From Methylotenera sp. (lineage in GTDB: Bacteria > Pseudomonadota > Gammaproteobacteria > Burkholderiales > Methylophilaceae), in NCBI GenBank assembly GCA_030652995.1, contig JAUSAG010000040.1, positions 1-64,000 on the forward strand: 64,000 nt of DNA, written 5' to 3'. The notes beneath the pieces are model-generated. The model was given only the letters and a program-made list of their open reading frames with translations, searched no databases and was not told the origin of the DNA. This document shows positions 16,023 through 23,419 of the stretch, piece after piece (within the stretch, counting starts at the first letter, position 1; each line of letters begins with the position of its first letter). The translations under genes and the position numbers were made by a program.

Positions 16023-17045
16023 CTACGCCTTCCAAGCTTTAATCTCAATCTGCTTCAACCAAAACAAAGCACCCAACAGCAACATAGTCATCAGGTAAAA
16101 ATAAACGGCATAATCTTTGCGAGGTAAACGGTATTCATAGCGGGTGGGTTTATTGGTTGCACGTTCTATTTCTGCCACGGCATGCTGCAGACCCTCCTCA
16201 CTGTTTACTTCAAACGCTTGATATGGAATCTCAAGCGCTTCAAAGAGACGGTTCATCGCAACATTTTGGTCCATTTCTATTTTTTGCATTTCAGCATTCG
16301 TGACAATTTCGTTATCACCCGCAATCACGCTATTTAAAATATTTTTCTCTACGCCTGCATGCACATACACCCATATCAATTTTGCGCGATATTGCTTAAA
16401 TAACTGTTTAAGGATGACTCTATCTTCCCCCTCAATCACCGCGTCACCATCTGATACCAGCATAATTAAACGTGTCGCTGTAAATGGTCTGCCATTAAAA
16501 TAATCCAACCCCATCGCCAATGCACGATTTAGCGCGGTAAAGCCAGAGCTGTTAGCTTCCGCGCTTTGCAATGCCGCCTTGGCTAGCTCACGGTCGGCCG
16601 AAAGCGGTGCAACTCGTATCGGCGCCGCATTAAATGCTACAACGCCAAATGTATCAGCGGGACGTTGATCCATAAACTTGAGTAATACCTTACGTGAAGC
16701 CTCAATTTTGCTGATAGGTTTAGCATTGACACTTTGATCATTATTTTGTAAATTTTCAGACATACTGCCGCTACGATCTAATACAACGACAATCTCGGCA
16801 CCCTCGCCGACTCGCGTCACCGTGCCACCTTCAGTAAATGGTGCGGCAGCGGCAATAATTAAGCAAATGAGGGTAAGCATTGCCAGCGCACGCACACCCC
16901 AACGCAAGTAATCAGATAAAAAATCCTTAGGCCAATCTTCTAGCCCCGGAAAGCTAAATTGCTTTACGCCATAAGAAATCAACGGCAATAAGGCTAAGGG
17001 TAGCAACCATAGTAACTCTGGTTTAAAAAAATGTAGCGCGTTCAT
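16023..17045 (-). CDS. mxaC: MxaC, von Willebrand factor A membrane protein
   Basis: A 340-residue protein with a BatA-like layout: N-terminal membrane segments (about 12-27 and 50-72), a vWA domain with a full MIDAS start VVLDRSGSMSEN, and a C-terminal membrane segment (YFYLMTMLLLGALFWL). It is thought to act with MxaL and the MoxR ATPase in calcium or lanthanide insertion or folding of the dehydrogenase. The mxaA stop is followed at once by GTG-ATG; ATG 17045 is used, implying translational coupling to mxaA. Confidence 0.88.
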   Translation of the reverse strand: MNALHFFKPELLWLLPLALLPLISYGVKQFSFPGLEDWPKDFLSDYLRWGVRALAMLTLICLIIAAAAPFTEGGTVTRVGEGAEIVVVLDRSGSMSENLQNNDQSVNAKPISKIEASRKVLLKFMDQRPADTFGVVAFNAAPIRVAPLSADRELAKAALQSAEANSSGFTALNRALAMGLDYFNGRPFTATRLIMLVSDGDAVIEGEDRVILKQLFKQYRAKLIWVYVHAGVEKNILNSVIAGDNEIVTNAEMQKIEMDQNVAMNRLFEALEIPYQAFEVNSEEGLQHAVAEIERATNKPTRYEYRLPRKDYAVYFYLMTMLLLGALFWLKQIEIKAWKA

Positions 17046-17048
17046 CAC

Positions 17049-18110
17049 TTAAACTTTTACTGCACGATTTAAGGTTGCAGCAGGCTTTTGACGCACATTC
17101 TTATTGGCTTGCCTGCGTGATAACCGCTCAGCCATCGCAGCACGGTTAATCCAACGTAAAGTGTCAGGAACAGAAATATTGCTAGCGTTGGCGTTAGCAT
17201 TTTTCTCATAAAATATTTGCCATGAAGCATTAAAAAACTGCGTAATCGCGGGTTTTTCTGCCCTCAAATATGGGCTATTATCAAACAGATTAGCCAAAAT
17301 ATTCGGGTATAAACTCTGCCCGGCAGCGCGGGCTAATCCTGCATGAATAGTGCGTAAGTTTTCCGCTGTAAATACTTGTCCTATGTTTTGCTGGCGTAAC
17401 TTTTGCGGCCTTAACTGGCGTGCCAATTGTGTTATTGGTCCAGGATTACGCGGTAACCATGAAATTTTATCTTGTAACCAAAACCAAACCACACCGCACA
17501 GCAAGCTTAAACCCAAACAGGTGATGGCGAACGTAAGCGGGATGCGTTCATTGAAACGTAAAGGCGGTGCGTGTGGGCGGTGCGTATTATCTGTAATCGT
17601 GGGTGGCAGCACGGGAGATAAATTAAAACCTTGTGCAGGTATCGTAATAGCCAAAGGTTTGCCTAGCGACTTATTATTGACAGTCTTTGCTGTGTCGTCT
17701 TTCGTTGACTCACCTTTAGTAATTTCTGTAGGTGGAATGGTTTGCAGTTGTATCGCAGGTATTTTGATTGTTTGCGCATGTTCTACGGTACCAAATATCT
17801 GCCAAGTAAAATCGATACTGATTTTACTTCCACCATCGGCATTTTTGGCTTCCACCATCGCCACATTGCGTAAATCCAACCAATTGTTCACAGGGCCTTT
17901 TAGCGGCACACTGTTTGGGTCAAACACCAAGCCTTTTGCTAAATTAAACTCTGCATGCATGGCAATCATATCGCCAAGCGTATAACCATTATCGCGCATG
18001 GTGACTTTGACTTTTGGACCGGTTACGGCTGGCGTTGCAACGGTAGCTCCAGCGAATACGGTTTGCAAGAAAAGCGGCAAACACAGTAGCAATACAACTC
18101 TTATTTTCAT
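17049..18110 (-). CDS. mxaA: MxaA, methanol dehydrogenase maturation protein
   Basis: A 353-residue membrane protein. It has a signal peptide (ending TVFAGA), a periplasmic beta-rich domain to about residue 190, a membrane segment (FAITCLGLSLLCGVVWFWL), and a cytoplasmic tail ending in basic residues. Sequence and operon position match MxaA, implicated in metal insertion into methanol dehydrogenase. Its ATG shares one base with the mxaS stop (TAATG), indicating coupling. Confidence 0.85.
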   Translation of the reverse strand: MKIRVVLLLCLPLFLQTVFAGATVATPAVTGPKVKVTMRDNGYTLGDMIAMHAEFNLAKGLVFDPNSVPLKGPVNNWLDLRNVAMVEAKNADGGSKISIDFTWQIFGTVEHAQTIKIPAIQLQTIPPTEITKGESTKDDTAKTVNNKSLGKPLAITIPAQGFNLSPVLPPTITDNTHRPHAPPLRFNERIPLTFAITCLGLSLLCGVVWFWLQDKISWLPRNPGPITQLARQLRPQKLRQQNIGQVFTAENLRTIHAGLARAAGQSLYPNILANLFDNSPYLRAEKPAITQFFNASWQIFYEKNANANASNISVPDTLRWINRAAMAERLSRRQANKNVRQKPAATLNRAVKV

Positions 18111-18964
18111 TACGCACTACGCTCCATAAAATATTTAGTCAGAAGTGCCGCACTAAACTCCCCCTTTACCACGAAGGGTTTGCCACCATACTTGCGGCAA
18201 GCCTCTTCAACATTATTTACATGTTGCGCGCGTAGGTTTTTCATCTGTTTTTGTAAACCAGCCCGCATCCATACAAACTGCCCTGCCCCTGTTTCAACAT
18301 CACGCAAAATAGCAATGCCGCTTTTAGGCAGCTCGTCTATTTCTGCAGGGTCTTGCAGCATCACTGGCACGACATCGTGGTGGCTGAGTTTTTTTAATAA
18401 TAATTTTAGTTTGCCCGCTGACCAGCGAAAATCTGATACGACAAATACCAAACAACGCTTTTGTGGCAAGTAAGGCACAACCGAAAATAAACCATCTGCA
18501 TGCTTACCTTGCGGTTTAATTTTTGCAAAATGATGATTTACCCACAACCACGCACCACGGTTAGCTTTGGGAGGCAACATACATTGTTTATTGATATTCT
18601 CACCCGCTGCAAACAAACCGAATGCATCGCCTGAACGATAGGCTGATAAAGCCAGTTGTGAAGCGATCTCTTGCGCCACATGCAGTCGATTTACTTTGCC
18701 GACATAACCCATAGAAGCCGAGGTATCCACCAAAACAATCACTTTCAATGCAGAATTTAGATTGAAGTCACGTACCCAAACGTTTTCAAATGGGTCACGC
18801 AAACTAGCGCGTAAATCCAATCGTCGCGGGTCTGGATGGTCTCGTAGTAGCACGACAGAACGGAGTTGATCGCCAATGCCGGCAACAATGCCACGGCTGG
18901 CACCAGGCTGATGCCCTGATGGCCGCCAACGGACGTGATAATGAATTAAAGGTTGTTGTGCCAT
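18110..18964 (-). CDS. mxaS: MxaS, DUF58-family protein
   Basis: A 284-residue cytoplasmic DUF58 protein. The family signature ends in a vWA-like VIVLVDTSASMGY, with an N-terminal RWRPSGHQPGASRG stretch and a C-terminal helical region. DUF58 proteins pair with MoxR-type AAA+ ATPases, and here mxaR lies 24 bases upstream. It belongs to the mxaRSACKL module that matures methanol dehydrogenase; it is probably a link between the ATPase and the membrane vWA proteins (inference). Confidence 0.87.
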   Translation of the reverse strand: MAQQPLIHYHVRWRPSGHQPGASRGIVAGIGDQLRSVVLLRDHPDPRRLDLRASLRDPFENVWVRDFNLNSALKVIVLVDTSASMGYVGKVNRLHVAQEIASQLALSAYRSGDAFGLFAAGENINKQCMLPPKANRGAWLWVNHHFAKIKPQGKHADGLFSVVPYLPQKRCLVFVVSDFRWSAGKLKLLLKKLSHHDVVPVMLQDPAEIDELPKSGIAILRDVETGAGQFVWMRAGLQKQMKNLRAQHVNNVEEACRKYGGKPFVVKGEFSAALLTKYFMERSA

Positions 18965-18988
18965 AATTTAGCGCGATGCAATGTTAGA

Positions 18989-20005
18989 TTACGGTGTAGG
19001 TACGCTATGTAAAATTGCCTGCGTATAAGCCTTAGCCAACCAGCTACGTTGCAACTCATAAATCGGCGTAAAAAACACCCGATGCGCCACCACTTGGTGA
19101 AACACCGCCGCTACATCTTGTGGTGCAAGTTCCAAACGTCCATCTAACCAGGCAGATACCTTAGCGGCACGTACTAGCATGCTCGTACCGCGCGGGCCCA
19201 TGCCGGCAATCATCAGCTCATCCATCTCCACATCAGGTAGCTGGATGCCGTAATCTTGCGGTCTATGCGTTGCTTTGCGTAAATGCTCTACAAAATCTTG
19301 CACTGCATCACCTGCCGTTACTGAATTTTGTATCACGGGTGCAAATGGCGTAAGCGCATCAAAGCCTACATTGCCTGCGGTGACTTGTTCTATCAGCTTA
19401 TCAGTATCGTGAAAACGCGAATCAAATGTTAGCGCTTTATGCACGCTACTATCGTTAGCGGGGTTAATTTCCAACTCCATTAAAAAACGGTCACGTGCTG
19501 CGCCCGGCAGTTCGAATGTTTCTTCTTTCTCCACCGCATTACGATCAGCAAATACCAGTAAATGCGGAAAGTAATACTCACGGTTAAACGCAGTAATACT
19601 GCGCTCAGCCATCACTCGCAATAACAAAGAATGTACTTGTGGCCGGGCGCGGTTAATCTCGTTAAAAAAGAATACAGATAGATTCTCGCCTTGCGCTAAA
19701 ACTGGTCCGGGATCCACACGTGGCTTGCCGTCTTGGTCAATATATGTGTGATAAATCAAATCTTGCGGCATTAAATCAATCGTGCCTTCAATGCGCTGAT
19801 AACCACCACCTAAACCACGTGCCGCCGCGCGTAACAACGTAGTTTTACCTACACCAACATTACCTTCAAGCAACACATGTCCACGTGCAAAAATCGCAAT
19901 TACTAAAGATCTGATTGCAGGCGTTAAGCCAATGACTGTGCTATTTAACTCTTTTTCATACGTTAATGCGCGATTGCGCCAATCCTCAAGCATGATTTCC
20001 GACAT
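18989..20005 (-). CDS. mxaR: MxaR, MoxR-family AAA+ ATPase
   Basis: A 338-residue AAA+ ATPase. Walker A is GNVGVGKT (48-55), Walker B is VFFFNEINRA, and the MoxR C-terminal lid follows. MoxR ATPases act as chaperones for metal insertion or complex assembly, here of the PQQ methanol dehydrogenase. It is the first gene of the mxaRSACKL operon. Its upstream gap carries two copies of the GGGA-N4-YTCC operator, so the whole operon is probably under the same control as xoxF. Confidence 0.92.
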   Translation of the reverse strand: MSEIMLEDWRNRALTYEKELNSTVIGLTPAIRSLVIAIFARGHVLLEGNVGVGKTTLLRAAARGLGGGYQRIEGTIDLMPQDLIYHTYIDQDGKPRVDPGPVLAQGENLSVFFFNEINRARPQVHSLLLRVMAERSITAFNREYYFPHLLVFADRNAVEKEETFELPGAARDRFLMELEINPANDSSVHKALTFDSRFHDTDKLIEQVTAGNVGFDALTPFAPVIQNSVTAGDAVQDFVEHLRKATHRPQDYGIQLPDVEMDELMIAGMGPRGTSMLVRAAKVSAWLDGRLELAPQDVAAVFHQVVAHRVFFTPIYELQRSWLAKAYTQAILHSVPTP

Positions 20006-20096
20006 AGTAGCCCCTGAAATTTTCTAGCCGTATTTTTATTACGATGCTAAATTTATTAAATGGCTCTATTACACGCTAAAGGCTGATTTTAATTTA

Positions 20097-20109
20097 GGGA
20101 GAAACTCCC
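20097..20109. promoter_or_regulatory. GGGA-N4-CTCCC operator, copy 5 (mxaR promoter)
   Basis: GGGAGAAACTCCC lies 92 bases before the mxaR ATG. A -10-like TAATAG (20066-20071, minus strand) would place it near -44. The 354-base gap (20006-20359) also holds copy 6 and a terminator; no gene was seen. Confidence 0.65.
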
Positions 20110-20214
20110 GATTTACACTAGGATATTGGCTACGAATAGTAAGCCAGTTTTATGATTTACGATGGTCCAACCACTAATGATTGCGCATATCCAATTTACA
20201 CGGCTTGTTAACTT

Positions 20215-20227
20215 GGGGGAAATTCCT
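20215..20227. promoter_or_regulatory. GGGG-N4-TTCCT operator variant, copy 6
   Basis: GGGGGAAATTCCT keeps the spacing of the other sites but has G for A at position 4. It is 118 bases upstream of copy 5, centre to centre. It may be a second, weaker site for mxaR. No convincing -10 element was found near it. Confidence 0.4.
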
Positions 20228-20317
20228 AGTAAATTGGTGACGCATTCCCTTACCGAAATTTTAACCAGTAGCTAAAATTACAACCAGTTAATCTCCAAAG
20301 TTAACTAGCAATACATT

Positions 20318-20352
20318 TAAAAGCCACGCGAAGCAATTTGCGTGGCTATTTT
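20318..20352. terminator. intrinsic terminator after the Sel1 gene
   Basis: AGCCACGC (20322-20329) pairs with GCGTGGCT (20340-20347). On the minus strand four Ts follow; on the plus strand ATTTTTT follows. It lies just beyond the Sel1 stop at 20360. Confidence 0.7.
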
Positions 20353-20359
20353 TTACAAC

Positions 20360-21184
20360 CTAATGTGGGGCTGGTTTAGTTTCAGTAGGTAACTTAGCAT
20401 GCCAGTTACTAGCCGCCAACTTTGCCGCAGCAATATCTTCAGCTTTCATGGTTTTAGCCATTGCATCCCGTGCTTGGGCAGCGCCTACGTGATCTTGCTT
20501 GGCGGCTAGATCTAACCACATATAGGCTTCTTTAGTATCTTTTTTAACGGCTATTCCATCACGATACAATAAACCCATTTCATATTCTGCTTTGTGATGG
20601 CCTTGCTCGGCAGATTTACGAATCCAGCTTTCTGCTATATTCACATCTTTTTTAACACCGTCACCATCTAAATAGTTTTTACCTAATGCCAACTGTGCTT
20701 TGTAATGATTTTGCTCAGCGGCTTTACGATACCAGTGATTAGCCGACTTAGCATCCGCCTTAACGCCACGCCCCACTGTATAAAGCCTGCCCAGCGCAAA
20801 TTGCGACAAAATATGGTCTTGCTTGGCCGCTTTTTCAAACCATTTAAATGATTCCGCATCGTCTTGCTTTACACCCTGCGCTTGCGCGTACATGACACCT
20901 AAGTTGTATTGCGCATCCTGATGCCCTTGTGCACCTGCTTTTTTGTACCACTCTGAGGCCTGTGCGTAGTCTTGTTTGACGCCTTGCCCTTCGTCATACA
21001 TCATGCCCAGAATATGTTGTGACTGCTTATCGCCTTTATCAGCCAAAGGTTTAAATTCTTTAAGCGCCGTTGCAAAATCACGTGCCATAAAAGCGGCTTT
21101 GCCTTCATCAAATCCTGCTAAGCTTTCACATGAAGCAAACGCCATAAATGCAACCAGCATACTGTTAAGTAATTGTTTTTTCAT
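20360..21184 (-). CDS. secreted Sel1-repeat protein
   Basis: A 274-residue protein with a signal peptide (MKKQLLNSMLVAFMAFASCESLA) and about six Sel1-like repeats of 36 residues (ILGMMYDEGQGVKQDYAQASEWYKKA, LGVMYAQAQGVKQDDAE). Such repeats mediate protein contacts. It starts 23 bases after the response-regulator gene and is probably co-transcribed with the kinase pair. The periplasmic kinase sensor part could be its partner, but this is inference. Confidence 0.85.
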   Translation of the reverse strand: MKKQLLNSMLVAFMAFASCESLAGFDEGKAAFMARDFATALKEFKPLADKGDKQSQHILGMMYDEGQGVKQDYAQASEWYKKAGAQGHQDAQYNLGVMYAQAQGVKQDDAESFKWFEKAAKQDHILSQFALGRLYTVGRGVKADAKSANHWYRKAAEQNHYKAQLALGKNYLDGDGVKKDVNIAESWIRKSAEQGHHKAEYEMGLLYRDGIAVKKDTKEAYMWLDLAAKQDHVGAAQARDAMAKTMKAEDIAAAKLAASNWHAKLPTETKPAPH

Positions 21185-21207
21185 AATTTTCCTTTGTTAA
21201 AATTTGA

Positions 21208-21846
21208 TTACCCTTCAACTAAACCATGACGTATTGCGAAACGCACCATGTCTATAGGGCTCGTTACGCCTAGTTTCTGTTTAATCATAGTGTAATAATT
21301 GGCAACGGTTTTTTGGCTGATTTTAAGCATTTCAGCCACTTCTTCCACCTTCTTACCTTCTGCCAACAATCTAAATACCTCAAACTCTCTGCCTGAAAGT
21401 TGATGAATCGGATCATCTTGCCCCGATAGTGTTTCCAGTGCTATTTTTTGCGCGATTCCTGCACTTAAAAAGGTTTTTCCATTGGCGACTTCTAACACTG
21501 CGCTTGTTAAGTCTTCCGTTGCGCTCGTTTTGCTGACATAGCCTTTTACCCCAGACTTGATGGCTTGAGAGGCAAACGATGCGGTTTCATGCATGGAGAA
21601 AATAACAATTTTAGCCGCTGGATAGCGCTTAATAATTCGCCGGGCAGACTCTAGGCCTCCCATGCCGGGCATGGAAATATCCATCACGACGATATCTGGC
21701 TTTAACTCTCCATAACTCTGATATGCCTGCTCACCTGAATCAGCTTCTGCAATCACTTCTACGCGTTTATTAAGCTCCAACAAGCGTCGTAAACCTGATC
21801 TAACGACGGCGTGATCATCGACCAACATCAACTTAATCGTGATCAT
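21208..21846 (-). CDS. NarL/LuxR-family response regulator (MoxX-like)
   Basis: A 212-residue regulator with receiver domain (D10-D11, phospho-site D56 in IVVMDISMPG, Lys in YVSKTSA) and a C-terminal LuxR helix-turn-helix (LSGREFEVFRLLAEGKKVEEVAEML). Its ATG overlaps the kinase stop by one base (TAATG). Paracoccus uses a similar pair, MoxX and MoxY, for methanol oxidation. It is a second candidate binder of the island operator. Confidence 0.88.
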   Translation of the reverse strand: MITIKLMLVDDHAVVRSGLRRLLELNKRVEVIAEADSGEQAYQSYGELKPDIVVMDISMPGMGGLESARRIIKRYPAAKIVIFSMHETASFASQAIKSGVKGYVSKTSATEDLTSAVLEVANGKTFLSAGIAQKIALETLSGQDDPIHQLSGREFEVFRLLAEGKKVEEVAEMLKISQKTVANYYTMIKQKLGVTSPIDMVRFAIRHGLVEG

Positions 21847-23252
21847 TAAGTAACACTTTTCGCAACAATTGCTTGTTTAGGCAATTTAACCATTATTCTA
21901 GTCCCTTGATTTATCATGTCTTGATTTTGTCCATCATGGTTTAAAGGGGTTGGACTTCTGGATGACTCAATGCTCATCTCACCCATCAAACCTTGAATAC
22001 GCTCTTTCATACCTGCCAGCCCAAAACCTTCCGCAGTAACCGTTGGATCGAAACCTACGCCGTCATCTTCAATATGCAGAATAATAAATTTTTCATCTTG
22101 CTTCATGCTAATGGACACTCGACGGGCATTGGCATGCTTAGCAATATTGGTTAAACACTCCTGCACCACACGGTATGCAGTAATAGAGACCGCTTCATCA
22201 ATAACACCCACATTACTTACAATATTATGAATAATATTGACGTTTCTACATCGCTGACGCCAATGGTGAATTAGTTCGCCTAAAGCCAGACCCAAGCCGA
22301 GCTCATCCAAAGCACGCGGTCGTAAACGCTGTAAAATTTCATGCACCATGTCCATCATTTGGCGCGTAACACTGCTAATGGCTTGTGCACTTTCTTTAGC
22401 AAGAGATAATTTCTTACCGTTCAAAATCGCGCTAGCATCCACATGAATAGCCGTTAAATACTGTCCAATTTCATCATGGATATCACGCGCCAAGCTTTTA
22501 CGTTCATCTTCTTGCAATCGAATGATTTGTTGCGTTAATCGGTGGTTATTTTGTGTGCTACTTTGCAAAGCACCCGCCATGGCATTAAATTTTTGACCAA
22601 TTCCCTTCAATTCAACCTGCTTAAAATCTGGCAACCTGCTGTTGAACTGACCCTGCTCCATTTGCGTTAAAGCCTCTAAAATTTTACCGACAGGCATAAA
22701 TGTATATTTCACTGCAAAATAAACCAGCACATTGATCAACACAAAAAATATTGAGGCTAAACTAAGCAACCCAATAGTGTCATTCCATACTTCGGCTATC
22801 TCGTAACTTGGGTCAGGCGTCACCACCAACTCCCCCATATAACGCCCGCTCAATATGATATTTCTCGTTTGCGCCTGCATTCCGGCACCCGATAAACTCA
22901 TTGCATTTGCAAACCAAGCCGGTGGTGAATTTTGGTCTGTTTTTTGCTGTTTATTGCGGTTAGTTTCACGCAAATTACCGTTAATATCATAAAATTCTAT
23001 TTTCAAGTGTCTGATATTACCCAAATTTTTCAACCTAAAAATTGAAGCTTCCTCCGTGTTGTTAATCCAACCAAAATCAGAGCTGTAATGCAATATCTCT
23101 GCATCCAATAAATGTAATGCCAAATTAGAGGTAGAAGTAACTTCCGCACGAACGTCTTCACTTGCATTTTTTACGACAAATACCGCACTTACGCTTAACA
23201 ATAGCAATAGCAAGCCGGTAATGATCAAATTTAATTTAAGCTGAAGACTCAT
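21846..23252 (-). CDS. MoxY-like sensor histidine kinase with HAMP domain
   Basis: A 468-residue kinase. A membrane segment at 9-27 is followed by a periplasmic domain of about 130 residues, a second membrane segment (about 158-182), HAMP (about 183-235), a HisKA_3 motif EDERKSLARDIHDEIGQYL with H259, and an HATPase domain (IEDDGVGFDP, GFGLAGMKERI). Unlike the kinase at 10107 it has a real periplasmic sensor region. Its promoter carries the operator with a good -10, suggesting autoregulation. Confidence 0.9.
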   Translation of the reverse strand: MSLQLKLNLIITGLLLLLLSVSAVFVVKNASEDVRAEVTSTSNLALHLLDAEILHYSSDFGWINNTEEASIFRLKNLGNIRHLKIEFYDINGNLRETNRNKQQKTDQNSPPAWFANAMSLSGAGMQAQTRNIILSGRYMGELVVTPDPSYEIAEVWNDTIGLLSLASIFFVLINVLVYFAVKYTFMPVGKILEALTQMEQGQFNSRLPDFKQVELKGIGQKFNAMAGALQSSTQNNHRLTQQIIRLQEDERKSLARDIHDEIGQYLTAIHVDASAILNGKKLSLAKESAQAISSVTRQMMDMVHEILQRLRPRALDELGLGLALGELIHHWRQRCRNVNIIHNIVSNVGVIDEAVSITAYRVVQECLTNIAKHANARRVSISMKQDEKFIILHIEDDGVGFDPTVTAEGFGLAGMKERIQGLMGEMSIESSRSPTPLNHDGQNQDMINQGTRIMVKLPKQAIVAKSVT

Positions 23253-23281
23253 ATGAACTTATTTTTTAATGACTTAGGCAT

Positions 23282-23321
23282 AGTATAGATTTTGATTGCT
23301 TTCATCACGGGAAAAACTCCC
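23282..23321 (-). promoter_or_regulatory. kinase promoter with GGGA-N4-CTCCC operator, copy 7
   Basis: GGGAAAAACTCCC (23309-23321) is followed, reading leftward, by a good -10 hexamer TATACT (23282-23287). The predicted start near 23275 places the operator centre at about -40. No -35 consensus is visible; the operator overlaps where it should be, as expected for an activator-dependent promoter. Confidence 0.65.
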
Positions 23322-23419
23322 GATTATACCTACTCTACTTGCCTTCGTTTGGTGACGATGTCACCCATTCGATAAACCAATAACTAGAGGTTCCACATGA
23401 TTTCAGGTTAAAATTAGCC

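Noticed and set aside
17350-17985. 211-codon plus-strand open frame
   Set aside because: Antisense to mxaA, with no recognisable domain and no start signals.
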